DNA of 64,000 nucleotides from CBDCWQ01 sp965223435 (GTDB lineage: Bacteria; Myxococcota; Kuafuiibacteriia; Kuafuiibacteriales; Kuafuiibacteriaceae): positions 152,651-216,650 of the forward strand of contig CBDCWQ010000006.1 of assembly GCA_965223435.1 (NCBI GenBank), written 5' to 3'. Shown here in pieces: positions 1 through 8,947 of this stretch. The translations under genes and the position numbers were made by a program. Below the pieces are notes generated by a model that was given only the letters and a program-made list of their open reading frames with translations, was not told the origin of the DNA and made no database searches. Position 1 is the stretch's first letter; the number at the start of each line of letters is the position of its first letter.

Positions 1-600
1 CGCTCAGAAGATGACGGTCATTTTTCAGCCGATATCGACGCTTCGGGCGTCATGTTTCGGGATCATGCCCAAAAAGAGTGGCGACAGACTGGCCGTGTTC
101 CGACGGTTTCGTGTTGGATCGACGCCGAAGGGCCCATACAAGCGAGCGAAATCGAACGCTACTTCATGGGGCTCATTGAACCTGCGGCAGCACTATCGCC
201 GGTCCGGGTTGCTACCAGCTTCGCCGGGAGTGACAGTGACGACTGTTACCAAAGGGTGCTCGAGTTCGAATCCTACGACCTCCGCGCGGTGGCTCCGAGC
301 GTTCGAACCTCACCCAAAGAAAATCTCCGTGCTTACCGTGTCGGATTCTACGCAGAAGTTTGGGGCCGCCAGCTCACGCCCACCGAGTGGACCTTGTATG
401 ACCTGCTGGTCAAGGAAGCGTTTCGGCAACTTCCAGAATCCGAACCGAGCCCGATGATGACCCATGAAAACTGGGCGCCCTTCCATCGTTTCTTTTCCGA
501 TCGTATTCATTTCCAGATTGTGAGTCCTCAGACCGGCGAAGTCGTACCTCGGAAGACCGCCGGCGCCAGTGCGACTGGGGAGGGTGCAGACCTTGACTGA
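1..600 (+). CDS. Unknown protein, 3' part only
   Basis: The reading frame is open from the first base of the window to a TGA at 598-600, so the gene starts upstream; the first in-frame ATG is at 52 but need not be the start. The visible part is about 199 residues, soluble, mixed charge, with no signal peptide or membrane segment. Near the middle it has a run with aromatic and basic residues (AYRVGFYAEVWGR). I recognise no family. Codon use matches the neighbouring housekeeping genes. It is convergent with the next gene, with two hairpins between them. Confidence 0.6.
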   Translation, partial: RSEDDGHFSADIDASGVMFRDHAQKEWRQTGRVPTVSCWIDAEGPIQASEIERYFMGLIEPAAALSPVRVATSFAGSDSDDCYQRVLEFESYDLRAVAPSVRTSPKENLRAYRVGFYAEVWGRQLTPTEWTLYDLLVKEAFRQLPESEPSPMMTHENWAPFHRFFSDRIHFQIVSPQTGEVVPRKTAGASATGEGADLD

Positions 601-648
601 CCTGGCCCCCTCTTATGACTGTGCGAATGCCTGGAACGCGGAAATGGC

Positions 649-718
649 TAACGCCGTTCCGCTGGCGTTATGACGGCCCGGAGTGATATGGGTCAGCCCG
701 TAGCACCGCTCGGTGCTA
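649..718. terminator. Two hairpins in a convergent gap, possible bidirectional terminator
   Basis: TAACGCC (649-655) pairs with GGCGTTA (664-670) across an 8-base loop. TAGCACC (701-707) pairs with GGTGCTA (712-718) across a 4-base loop. They lie between two convergent genes, where termination is expected. Neither is followed by a clear T-run, so intrinsic termination is only a possibility. Confidence 0.35.
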
Positions 719-785
719 ACTCTCATTCAATCGTTTCCTGCGTTGTATCAGGGGCTATGATAGCGAACCGGTCACTCGATAGGGT

Positions 786-1922
786 CTAGGTGCGACTCTT
801 GACCAAGCGGATGGCGCTGTTTCTTACGGCGGCCGGGACGTTTCGTGATTTGGCCAGGGTCTTGAGGTCTTTGAGGTGAAGTACGGTCACCATTTTCATG
901 GCCGTGGGGAGCGCGGTTTTGGGGTTGTTCACCAGTGCGACTTTGACCTGATACAAGCGGATCCAGTTGTTTTTTTTGTCGGTGGTGATGTGCAAAATGA
1001 CGTCTTTGTGCACGGTGCGTGACTGGGCCGCACCGACGATTTCACTCTCGGTGATCATGGGCGAACTCACCGCCGCGACTGCGACCAGGCGATTGGTGTC
1101 ACGCATCAACGTGGTGCGTACCTGCTTGTTGCCCTTCGCGGCCAACGCAATTTTTTGGCCAGTGGTCATGTTTCGTAGCCGCTGCTCAAGCGTTAGAGTT
1201 TCTTCTTCCTCTTCTGCCTGTTCTTCTTCGTCCTCGTCCTCGTCGATGAGACGACGTTCTCGCGGCTCGTCTTCTTCAGGCGCGTCGTGGCCGAGGCTTG
1301 GATCGATGAGGTCCGGTGGTAGGTCGACAGCGTCGGCTGCCTTGAGGCGCTCTTCTCCTGATAGGCGCAAAAGCGCGTCTTCGAACTGAGGGACGTTCTC
1401 CAAGAACACGCTGTTTCGCACCAAAAAGTCGATGATGCGGTCCGTTGTTGATTTGAGCGCGTTGTCATTGGCGAGAAGGCCTTCGACGATTCGAGGTTCT
1501 TTGAGAACGCGGGCCTGGTTATTGGCAATCAGCTCACATGTTGCCTCGGAGCACAGTTTTGCCACTTCAATAAAACAGGAGTCGGGCGTGGACGGGTTGA
1601 GCAGAAGCTTTTCGGCGTAGGCATCGTTGGAGGCGAGGACGATGGCGAGGTGGCCGAGGACCGGGGGCGGGATTTTGCGATCGCCGACGACTGCGTTCGC
1701 GATTCGTGCGTCCAGGTTGTTGAGGCTTTTGGTTGCGGCGCTTCTGATTTTGTCATCAGCATCGAAGGTCAAAAAAAACTGAGCGACAACGATATCTTGC
1801 GGGGGCATGGGCGCCATCCCGCGGGCCGCCATCATTTTCATGGGCCCCGGTGCATCGGGCCCCGTTGCTCGGCGAACCGCTTGGCTCATCTGATCTTCGG
1901 TGAGCGGACAGGTCTCGTTCAT
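786..1922 (-). CDS. HEAT-like repeat protein with an acidic linker
   Basis: About 378 residues from the ATG at 1922, chosen because AGGAAG lies just upstream; an in-frame ATG at 1964 has no such site. There is no signal peptide, so it is likely cytoplasmic. The first ~200 residues are helical and Ala/Leu-rich with repeat-like spacing, as in variant HEAT or leucine-rich repeats. Next comes a strongly acidic stretch of mostly Glu and Asp near residues 210-250. A second helical half follows (LEQRLRNMTTGQKIALAAKG onward) that reads like more degenerate repeats. No catalytic motif is visible. It probably acts as a scaffold or binding protein, but the function is unknown. It is 277 bases downstream of the EF-G-like gene on the same strand. 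Confidence 0.6.
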   Translation of the reverse strand: MNETCPLTEDQMSQAVRRATGPDAPGPMKMMAARGMAPMPPQDIVVAQFFLTFDADDKIRSAATKSLNNLDARIANAVVGDRKIPPPVLGHLAIVLASNDAYAEKLLLNPSTPDSCFIEVAKLCSEATCELIANNQARVLKEPRIVEGLLANDNALKSTTDRIIDFLVRNSVFLENVPQFEDALLRLSGEERLKAADAVDLPPDLIDPSLGHDAPEEDEPRERRLIDEDEDEEEQAEEEEETLTLEQRLRNMTTGQKIALAAKGNKQVRTTLMRDTNRLVAVAAVSSPMITESEIVGAAQSRTVHKDVILHITTDKKNNWIRLYQVKVALVNNPKTALPTAMKMVTVLHLKDLKTLAKSRNVPAAVRNSAIRLVKSRT

Positions 1923-2010
1923 AGTACTTCCTAGGTTGCCGGATTCTAGACAGCGGCGGAACACACCCGCCTGCTGCGGACAAGCGCTTGCAAAGCTCGC
2001 TTCTGTTTCG

Positions 2011-2061
2011 GTTTAGAGCACATCTCATAACCCAGGGAGAGGCTCTGGGCGAGCTCTAAAC
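2011..2061. repeat. Nested hairpin downstream of the EF-G-like gene
   Basis: GTTTAGAGC (2011-2019) is the exact reverse complement of GCTCTAAAC (2053-2061). Between them CCCAG (2031-2035) pairs with CTGGG (2045-2049), giving a two-tier stem. It lies in the 277-base gap after the EF-G-like gene and before the HEAT-like gene, both on the minus strand. It could be a terminator, an RNA processing site or a regulatory leader; no T-run marks it as an intrinsic terminator. Confidence 0.4.
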
Positions 2062-2203
2062 AGAAACGCACAAGTCCAGATCCCGGCACGATGCAGCATT
2101 GGACCCTGTGGTGTCGGCTCACGTACTTCCGTGTACGCTCCCTTGGCTCCTCGGGCCCGGCTTTGCCGAGCACCTGGCTTCGAACTTGTGCGTTCCTGTT
2201 TAG
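2056..2203. repeat. Inverted repeat, 19-base arms about 110 bases apart
   Basis: The left arm CTAAACAGAAACGCACAAG (2056-2074) matches the reverse complement of the right arm (2185-2203) at 18 of 19 positions. The right arm overlaps the stop codon of the EF-G-like gene. The enclosed 110 bases include further short hairpins, one containing GGCAAAGCCGG, an 11-mer that also occurs in the tandem duplication near 46660. No transposase frame lies between the arms, so this may be a structured RNA tail or a small non-autonomous repeat. Confidence 0.45.
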
Positions 2204-4287
2204 TCATCATCGTCACCGGCGACGAAGCCGGATTCGCTCACGATTTTTTGCTGCACGTTGGGCGGTACACTCTCCATGTGGCCGTGTTGCATGGTAAAAG
2301 AACCACGCCCTTGGGTCATTGATCGGAGCGTGCCTTCGTACTGCTGAACTTCCGAGAGGGGCATCTGGGCTTTGATGGTCACGTAGCGGCCCGAAGACTC
2401 TGAGCCATGGACCCGTCCGCGACGGGTGTTGACGTCCCCCATGACGTCCCCCATGTTTCCTTCGGGGACAACGATTTCCATATTCATGATGGGCTCGAGC
2501 AGCACCGGGTGGGCCTTTTCTGCCGCTGCTTTGAAACCTTTGGAGGCTGCGATTTGAAACGCCATGTCGGAGGAGTCTACGGGGTGATACTTTCCGTCGT
2601 ATACCCGAACTTTGATGTCGACCAAAGGATAGCCTGCCAAAAGACCTTTTCCCATGGCTTTTAAGCACCCTTTTTCGACCGATGGAATGAATTGCCTAGG
2701 AATGGAGCCGCCGACGATGGCATCTTCAAAGACAAATCCGGTTCCTCGGTCTGTGGGCTCAAAATCCAGGTAGCACACCCCAAACTGCCCGTGCCCACCA
2801 CTTTGCTTCTTGTGTTTCCCCTCAACTTGCTTGACCGGAACGGTGAATGTCTCTTGGTACGGGATTTGTGGCAGGACAGCTTCACAAACCACGTGAAACT
2901 TTCGTTTCATTTTCTCGACAGCGACTTCGATGTGCTGTTGCCCGGTGCCAGACAACAAGGTCTCCCCAGTCTGGGCGTCTCGCGAGAGCGATAGCCCGGG
3001 ATCCTCTTCCACGATGCGCTGAAGGCTGGACATGATCTTGTCTTCCGCACCCTTGTCTTTGGCTCGAATGGCACGGGAAACAAGGGGCGCCGCGAGCGGG
3101 ATCGTTTGCGCCACCCAGCCGTCCTGGCTCAGCGTGTTTCCGGTGTGGGCGTCTTTCAGTTTGGCCACGGCAAAGATATCGCCCGCGGGGGCCCGTTCTA
3201 CCGCCTCAATCTTTTTACCCAAAAGTCCGTTCAGGGTTCCGAGCCGTTCTTGGCTGGGGGGCTTCTGCGAGTGGTTTTTGAGGTTGGTGTCTGAACGCGC
3301 TTCACCGCTGAGAACGCGCATGACCGAGATTTTGCCCGCGTGCTGATCCACGATGGTTTTGAAAACCAGGCAGGCCAGCGGTTCTTCGGGGCTGAAGGAC
3401 CGCTCCACGAGCTTTTTGTCCAGCGTTCCCTGGTACGGACCGCGGTCAAGCGGACTGGGGAAGGTCTCGACGACAAAATCAAGGAATAAGTCGACACCAC
3501 GGTTCTGGGTCCCAGACCCACAAAAAACCGGAACAATCTGCCCATTGGCCATGGCCTTTTTGAGGCCTTCAGAGACTTCGGCTTGGGTCAGATCGCCTTC
3601 AAAGAACTTCTCCATCAAGGATTCGTCGTTGGACGCGATATCCTCGATCAATGTATTTCGTGCTTCTTCGGCCGCTTGTTTGAGATCGCTCGGAATGTCG
3701 GCTTCTTCATACCCGCCCATGTCACCGTCTTTGAACAGGAATGCTTTTTGACGGAGCAAATCAACCACACCTCGAAATGAGGTGTCGTGCCCAATCGGGA
3801 TCTGAACCCGTGTGGCCTCTCGGCAGATGTTCTCTTTGATTTCAGCGAAGGCCCGGTCAAAGTCAGCGTTTTCGACGTCCATCTTGGAGATGAAAAACGC
3901 ACGGGCCAACCCGAGCGAAACGGCCCAATCGTGGACCCGTTCAGTCATGGGCTCCACACCGTCCTTGGCGGACACCACACAGAGTGCACCATCCATCGCC
4001 TGCATCGAGGTTCGGGTGTCTTTGAGAAAATTGCCGTCGCCTGGGGTGTCGATGAGGTTGATCTTGGTCTTCTTCCACGGAAGGGCACCGACCGAGGTAT
4101 TGGTGCTCATCACGCGCTTGTGCTCTTCGGGTTCAAAGTCGAGCACCGAGGTGCCGAGCGCGGTGCTCCCCAAGCGTTTCGTCACCTGTGCAGCCCATAG
4201 AGCAGCCTCCGCAATGGAGGTTTTTCCGCAAGCCTTGTGGCCGATAAGGCCCACGTTGCGGAGATCCTTGGATTCAAAAACTTTCAT
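2200..4287 (-). CDS. EF-G-like GTPase (atypical paralogue)
   Basis: 695 residues, the full length and domain order of elongation factor G: GTPase domain (1-~280), then domains II to V (ending SVPPNVQQKIVSESG), with a DDDD tail. It differs from housekeeping EF-G in the nucleotide site. The P-loop is GHKACGKT (16-23). G3 reads DTPGDGNF (80-87), where translocases have DTPGHVDF, so the catalytic His is Asp84. G4 is SKMD (134-137) instead of NKMD. The switch I RGITI signature is absent. This places it with the EF-G-like paralogues (EF-G2 type) rather than the main translocase. GTPase activity is probably slow or used differently; the role is inferred and could be ribosome-associated. No str-operon ribosomal genes are adjacent. 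Confidence 0.85.
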   Translation of the reverse strand: MKVFESKDLRNVGLIGHKACGKTSIAEAALWAAQVTKRLGSTALGTSVLDFEPEEHKRVMSTNTSVGALPWKKTKINLIDTPGDGNFLKDTRTSMQAMDGALCVVSAKDGVEPMTERVHDWAVSLGLARAFFISKMDVENADFDRAFAEIKENICREATRVQIPIGHDTSFRGVVDLLRQKAFLFKDGDMGGYEEADIPSDLKQAAEEARNTLIEDIASNDESLMEKFFEGDLTQAEVSEGLKKAMANGQIVPVFCGSGTQNRGVDLFLDFVVETFPSPLDRGPYQGTLDKKLVERSFSPEEPLACLVFKTIVDQHAGKISVMRVLSGEARSDTNLKNHSQKPPSQERLGTLNGLLGKKIEAVERAPAGDIFAVAKLKDAHTGNTLSQDGWVAQTIPLAAPLVSRAIRAKDKGAEDKIMSSLQRIVEEDPGLSLSRDAQTGETLLSGTGQQHIEVAVEKMKRKFHVVCEAVLPQIPYQETFTVPVKQVEGKHKKQSGGHGQFGVCYLDFEPTDRGTGFVFEDAIVGGSIPRQFIPSVEKGCLKAMGKGLLAGYPLVDIKVRVYDGKYHPVDSSDMAFQIAASKGFKAAAEKAHPVLLEPIMNMEIVVPEGNMGDVMGDVNTRRGRVHGSESSGRYVTIKAQMPLSEVQQYEGTLRSMTQGRGSFTMQHGHMESVPPNVQQKIVSESGFVAGDDDD

Positions 4288-4405
4288 GATCTTTGGACTC
4301 CCTCATCGCCTCGCCCGCCAAACGATGCCTATCCCGAGGCGCGCCGACACCACGGCACGCTAGCCGTCCCGGTTTCGCCCAGTCAACGTCCGGGAAGCCG
4401 TCGGC

Positions 4406-5221
4406 CTACCGGGCGCGCTCCCCGCCTGGGCGCGTGGCCCCGTGTTGGTCCGCCGGGGCGTTGAGGGCGTAGACTTGCTGCAGCCCGCTCAGCGTGAGGC
4501 TTTCGTCCACAAATTCCAGGGTTTTTGCGTCTTCTGCCACCACCGGCGCCAAGCCTCCAGTGGCGATCACCCTCACCGTGGTTTGGCCCATCTCCTGCTT
4601 CATCCGTTCGACGAGGCCGTCCACCAAGGCGACGTAGCCAAAGTAGGCACCGGCCTGAATCGACGCGACCGTGCTTTCGCCTACAACCCGCTTGGGGCGG
4701 ACGAGGTCCACCCGGGGAAGCTTGGCGGCGCGCTCAAACAGGGCTTCCATGGAGAGCAAAATACCGGGCGCGATGGCGCCGCCCGCGTATTCCCCCCGCT
4801 CGCTAATGGAGTCGAAGGTCGTGGCCGTGCCAAAGTCGACGACGATGCACGCGGACTTAAAACGTTGATAGGCTGCGATCGCATTTAAGATCCGGTCCGC
4901 GCCCACGTCTTGGGGCGGGCTGTACCGGACGGGCATACCGGTCTTGAGCCCCGGCCCGACCACCAGCGGCGGCCGGCCAAACATCACTTTGGCGAGGGAA
5001 ACCATGACGGGCGTGAGCCGGGGAACGACTGAGCCTACGATGACGCCGGTCACCGAGGTCTTGGGGGTTCCGGAACTGTTGAGGAGAGCCTCAACCAGGA
5101 GCCCATACTCGTCGCGGGTTCGGGTAGAGACCGTTTCGAGGCGCCAATCTGCCTTAAGGCGCTCGCCATGGAACAGTCCGAGGGTGATGTTGCTATTCCC
5201 GACGTCGACGACCAAGAGCAC
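4406..5221 (-). CDS. coaX: Type III pantothenate kinase
   Basis: Phosphorylates pantothenate, the first step of coenzyme A synthesis, in the cytosol. At 271 residues it has the normal family length. The N-terminus LLVVDVGNSNITLGLF is the ASKHA phosphate-1 motif, VVDFGTATTFD is the second nucleotide motif, and GAIAPGILLSMEALF is the conserved CoaX segment. The start is GTG at 5221, 21 bases after the nuoI stop, with GAGGTC upstream. It is therefore probably co-transcribed with the nuo genes, although its pathway is unrelated. Confidence 0.93.
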   Translation of the reverse strand: MLLVVDVGNSNITLGLFHGERLKADWRLETVSTRTRDEYGLLVEALLNSSGTPKTSVTGVIVGSVVPRLTPVMVSLAKVMFGRPPLVVGPGLKTGMPVRYSPPQDVGADRILNAIAAYQRFKSACIVVDFGTATTFDSISERGEYAGGAIAPGILLSMEALFERAAKLPRVDLVRPKRVVGESTVASIQAGAYFGYVALVDGLVERMKQEMGQTTVRVIATGGLAPVVAEDAKTLEFVDESLTLSGLQQVYALNAPADQHGATRPGGERAR

Positions 5222-5242
5222 TTTGTGTCTATGACCTCGCGG

Positions 5243-6160
5243 CTATTCTTTGCCCTGTCCGAGGGCTTCGTCGACCACCTTGCCGGCTTTCCAAGAGCGC
5301 AAGATCATGTCGGCTTCGAATTTGGATTCTACGCCGCCTGGCTCACACTTGTGTGGATTCGCATCTTTGCCAAAAGCCAATGCTTCAGAATATTCTTTAC
5401 AAGTGGGCCAATCACAGGTGCCGCAATCGGTGCCCGCCATGGCTTCCTCCAGAAGAACGGCCAATTTGGGGGCGTCGAGGCCAACGGCCTTGGGCGCAAA
5501 ATTGGATACGCGGTCTTTGGGGATCTCAAATTTCACCGGCCCCGTTTTGATGCCTTCGACCTTGGGCGGTGGGAGCCTCGGTAGGTCGAGGGGCGGGGGC
5601 TTGAAGGCACGTGCCCGCGCCGCTTTGTGGACCAGCCCCATGCGTTCGAGGATTTCGCCGCGCCGCTTACGCGGCGCATCATAGCCCTTGAATGGCTTAA
5701 AAGCCTCCACTTCAGCGTCTTGGGGCACAAAGCGAAAGACAAGATTTTCGACGTAGGCCGTGGCGGCTTCGAAGTGGGGGGTGTGGGTGATGGCGCCCGT
5801 GGGGCAGGGCTCACTGCAAAGGCCACAGAACATGCACTTGGCCTTGTCGATATCAAAACGGCTCATCACCAACCGCCGTGTTTCTTTGTCCTTCGCGGCA
5901 TCAATTTTGATGCAATCGATGGGGCACGCACGTTCGCAAGCGAGGCATGCGGTACAAATGTCCATGTCGACTTCGAGAAATCCACGGTACCGAACCGGCA
6001 GCATCTCGTGGACCGGACGAGGAATACGGTCCGGGTATTGGACCGTTCTCGGTCGTCTGAACATGTAGCTCATGGTGACCGACATGCCTTCGAAGATCGA
6101 ACTGGCCGTCTCTTTGATGTGATCGAAGTAGCTTTTCTGTGTTTCGCGCATCTCAAACAC
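5243..6160 (-). CDS. nuoI: NADH-quinone oxidoreductase subunit I with an extra C-terminal Fe-S domain
   Basis: The N-terminal half is a normal NuoI: two 4Fe-4S motifs, C69-x2-C72-x2-C75-x3-C79-P and C109-x2-C112-x2-C115-x3-C119-P, carrying clusters N6a and N6b in the arm of complex I. At 305 residues it is far longer than the usual 160-190. After a Pro-rich linker (~185-235) comes C246-x2-C249-x4-C254-x17-C272-x-P-G-G. This is the spacing of the Fe-S domain (PF04060 type) in RnfB and other redox proteins. A third cluster next to N6a/N6b is therefore likely. The GTG at 6160 abuts the nuoH stop; the in-frame ATG at 6151 is an equally good start. NuoE, F and G are not encoded nearby, so this domain could offer another electron entry point. 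Confidence 0.9.
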   Translation of the reverse strand: MFEMRETQKSYFDHIKETASSIFEGMSVTMSYMFRRPRTVQYPDRIPRPVHEMLPVRYRGFLEVDMDICTACLACERACPIDCIKIDAAKDKETRRLVMSRFDIDKAKCMFCGLCSEPCPTGAITHTPHFEAATAYVENLVFRFVPQDAEVEAFKPFKGYDAPRKRRGEILERMGLVHKAARARAFKPPPLDLPRLPPPKVEGIKTGPVKFEIPKDRVSNFAPKAVGLDAPKLAVLLEEAMAGTDCGTCDWPTCKEYSEALAFGKDANPHKCEPGGVESKFEADMILRSWKAGKVVDEALGQGKE

Positions 6161-7786
6161 CTAGACCAAACGCCACGGCGGGTAATAGGCGGCCTCCCCG
6201 CTAAACTTCTCGAAGTTTTCTCGGTCAACGTCGTAGTTGGCGCGCACCTTTTGCACGTAGCGAATCAGGATCAACGTGGCGAGCCCCATCATGCCGAGTC
6301 GCACGATCCATTCGGCGGCCGGAACGCTGTGGTACACCAACTCGAGGAGCAGCGTGCCAACCATGCAGACGAAGCTCACAGGCACCAAATATTTCCAGCA
6401 AAGGGTCATCATTTGGTCGACCCGAATGCGTGGAAGCGTCCAGCGAAGCTGAATGACCACAAAGACGAGCGCCAGCGTTTTGACGAAGAAGACGCCCAGC
6501 TGAAGCCCATTGAGGGCAAGCGGGACTTGAATGGTCTGAAGGAGAGCGCCGAGGTCCGTTCCGGCGCCGACGGTTCCGAGACTTGAAGGCGTGAGTTGAA
6601 CAAAAGCGAGCGCCCCGAGGGCGGGTACGGCCAGAAGATGGGCCATCAACGCCCCATCGTAGGCGCCCCGGAGGAGCAGTTTCGTTCCGGTAGGTTGAAC
6701 ACCGGGGATTCGCGCCCGGCTCAAGGCCTGGTGAGCTTTGTTGCGGTATCGAACGAGTTGGACTCCGATAAACGCGGCCGGCACCGCCATTCCGAGAAGC
6801 ATCACTGCCAAGACCGGACCGGCATGCTGAACCGCCCAGCTTGTCGGTTGAACCCCCTCAGCGTCGATGGCGAGGGGCGCAAAGGGAATCTGCCAGCCAC
6901 CCAAAAACAAGGCGACGGACACCGCGCACAAGATCCATACGTTGGCAAACTCGCCCAGGAAGAACATCAAAAATCGCATACCCGAGTACTCGGTGTTGTA
7001 ACCAGACACGAGCTCAGATTCTGCTTCGGGCAGGTCGAAGGGCGTACGGTTGCCTTCCGCGAGCTGGGCGATAAAAAACACCACAAAGGCGACAAACGTA
7101 AAGGGCGAATGGAAAACGGCCCACTCCCAAGGCGCGCCGCCTTGGGCTTTGATCAGGTCCTGCATGGACAACGATCCCGCCAGGACGATGACGCTCATGG
7201 CGGCGAGTGCCGCGGGGATCTCGTAGGAAACCACCTGGGCCGCAGACCGCATTCCCCCGAGGAGCGCCCACTTGCTGTTGGAGCCCCATCCGCCCATCAA
7301 GAGACCGATGACCACGAGCGAGGTGACCCCGAGGACAAACAACAGTCCGATATTGATGTCGGTGGCGATCAGGGCGCTCGAAAACGGCATCGCCGCAAAG
7401 GCCAGCACCATCCCCAGCACCACGAAGTACGGTGCCATTCGGAATAAGGGTTGGTCGGCGCCGTCGGGGATCAGGTCCTCTTTAAAGAGACATTTGATTC
7501 CGTCGACCATCCACTGAAGCACCCCGTTTGGTCCCACACGATTCGGGCCCACACGGCACTGCATGCGCGCGGCGATGCGCCGTTCGAAGAAGATGAACAG
7601 ACCCGCGAAATGGAGGGCAAACACAAAAACAAGTCCGGCCGCTGCCCCCAGGAAAACGAGGTAGACGACCTGGGTCAGCGGCCAGGTCTCGGGATCCACT
7701 CCAAACGCCCGGGCCATGATGTCATTGGCGGTTTGCTGGAGCGGAGGAAGCGTGGCTTTGGCTGAAGCGCTATCGGGTGGAGTCAT
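6161..7786 (-). CDS. nuoH: NADH-quinone oxidoreductase subunit H, enlarged
   Basis: Membrane subunit of complex I that lines the quinone site and links the peripheral arm to the proton pumps. Conserved segments are clear: FFERRIAARMQCRVGPNRVG (67-86), AQLAEGNRTPFDLPEAESEL (240-259), the YSGMRF run, and RWTLPRIRVDQMM near 448-460. The protein is 541 residues against about 325-350 normally. The excess is mainly an insert at about 302-428, between the FLGGW segment and the terminal TM-RxTLPR block. It holds two hydrophobic stretches (about 323-345 and 379-397) and a basic loop. A longer C-terminus (about 490-541) adds the rest. The ATG at 7786 has GAGGA upstream. Confidence 0.92.
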   Translation of the reverse strand: MTPPDSASAKATLPPLQQTANDIMARAFGVDPETWPLTQVVYLVFLGAAAGLVFVFALHFAGLFIFFERRIAARMQCRVGPNRVGPNGVLQWMVDGIKCLFKEDLIPDGADQPLFRMAPYFVVLGMVLAFAAMPFSSALIATDINIGLLFVLGVTSLVVIGLLMGGWGSNSKWALLGGMRSAAQVVSYEIPAALAAMSVIVLAGSLSMQDLIKAQGGAPWEWAVFHSPFTFVAFVVFFIAQLAEGNRTPFDLPEAESELVSGYNTEYSGMRFLMFFLGEFANVWILCAVSVALFLGGWQIPFAPLAIDAEGVQPTSWAVQHAGPVLAVMLLGMAVPAAFIGVQLVRYRNKAHQALSRARIPGVQPTGTKLLLRGAYDGALMAHLLAVPALGALAFVQLTPSSLGTVGAGTDLGALLQTIQVPLALNGLQLGVFFVKTLALVFVVIQLRWTLPRIRVDQMMTLCWKYLVPVSFVCMVGTLLLELVYHSVPAAEWIVRLGMMGLATLILIRYVQKVRANYDVDRENFEKFSGEAAYYPPWRLV

Positions 7787-7798
7787 GGTTTCAGATCC

Positions 7799-8947
7799 TC
7801 AGCGATCGAGTTCGGGGGGCCACCACGTCAAGGGATGCAAACAGGGCCACCAGGGTCGGCGAGCATCATGCCCCGGGAAAGTGGCCGACGATTTGAGTGG
7901 CCACAAAGCTGCCGGTCCTGACCTTGAGGCGGTACGCGTTTTCTTCACCGTTGGACACGGCGTAGTAACCCATTTCGCCTCTTGCGGACTCGACAGCGGC
8001 GTAGGCTTCATCTCGTCCTGGTTTGATCTTGCGGGGCACCTTGGCCATATAGTCGCCCTCGGGCATGCCTTCGAGCGCTTGTCGTAAGATGCGACAGCTT
8101 TCTTTCAGCTCCAAAACCCGGACGTAGAAGCGGTCGTAACAATCGCCGACCGTACCCATCCAACCCTGACCCACGGGTACGGCAAATTCGAATTCGGGGT
8201 AGACGGAGTATGGGAGGTTCTTGCGAACATCAAAGGGGACTCCGCTGGCCCGGAGGTTTGGGCCGACCAGCCCCCAAGCAATGGCCATTTCAGGGACACA
8301 ATGCCCAGGTTTTTCAGTCTTTCGATGAAAATCTTGTTCATTGAAGCGGCTCGGTTGAATTTCATCGATCATGGGTTCGAAATGATCGAGCCACCGGAGG
8401 ACCCGGCGGTCAAAACCGCGAGGGATGTCGGCCATCACCCCGCCGATACGCATGTAGTTGTACGTCAATCGCGCGCCACAAAGCTCTTCCATGAAGTCGT
8501 TGATGGTTTCCCGCTCGCGCAGCCACCAAAGAAACGGAGAAAAGGCGCCACGTCCATCACCATGGTTCCGGTGCCCACGTGGTGAGAGGCCATCCGGCAA
8601 AGCTCACTCGCGATGACGCGGCAATAGGACGCACGTCGAGGGATGGCTTCGGTCAGCCCCAGGAGCCGTTCCACCACCATCGCATACCCCTCGTTGGCGG
8701 TCATCGCAGCGACGTAGTCGACACGGTCGGTGTACGGCATGAACCCGTTGTAGGTGACCTTCTCCGCGATTTTTTCGATCGAGCGGTGAAGGTAGCCCAC
8801 CTCGGGAATGGCCCGGGTAATAACCTCGCCGTCCGACTCGACCAACAGATTGATGACGCCGTGGGTCGAGGGATGTTGTGGCCCCATGTTCAGGAGCATC
8901 TGTTCCTGTTTGGCTTCTCGCAGAGGTTCCAGCGGCTCGATACTCAT
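7799..8947 (-). CDS. nuoD: NADH-quinone oxidoreductase subunit D, broken by several frameshifts
   Basis: The 49-kDa quinone-site subunit of complex I. It starts MSIEPLEPLREAKQEQML at 8947, overlapping the nuoC stop by ATGA. Reading family motifs by eye, the frame must change at about six places, each in a short homopolymer: near 8548 (one C missing), 8360-8362 (extra T), 8293-8295 (one G missing), 7871-7874 (one C missing), 7853-7855 (extra G) and 7814-7819 (extra G). With these corrections the family motifs rejoin: FSPFLWWLRERE, EELCGARLTYNYMRIGG, MNKIFIERLKNLGIVS, PEMAIAWGLVGPNLR, and a C-terminal SLDVVAPELDR stop at 7799. Residues at conserved sites are intact. Uncorrected, the gene gives only two truncated products. 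Whether the indels are biological or sequence errors cannot be decided here. Confidence 0.8.

Noticed and set aside
250..290. tRNA-like T-loop sequence (GAGTTCGAATCC)
   Set aside because: Flanking bases do not pair into a T-stem or acceptor stem, and the stretch is in the coding frame of the partial gene.
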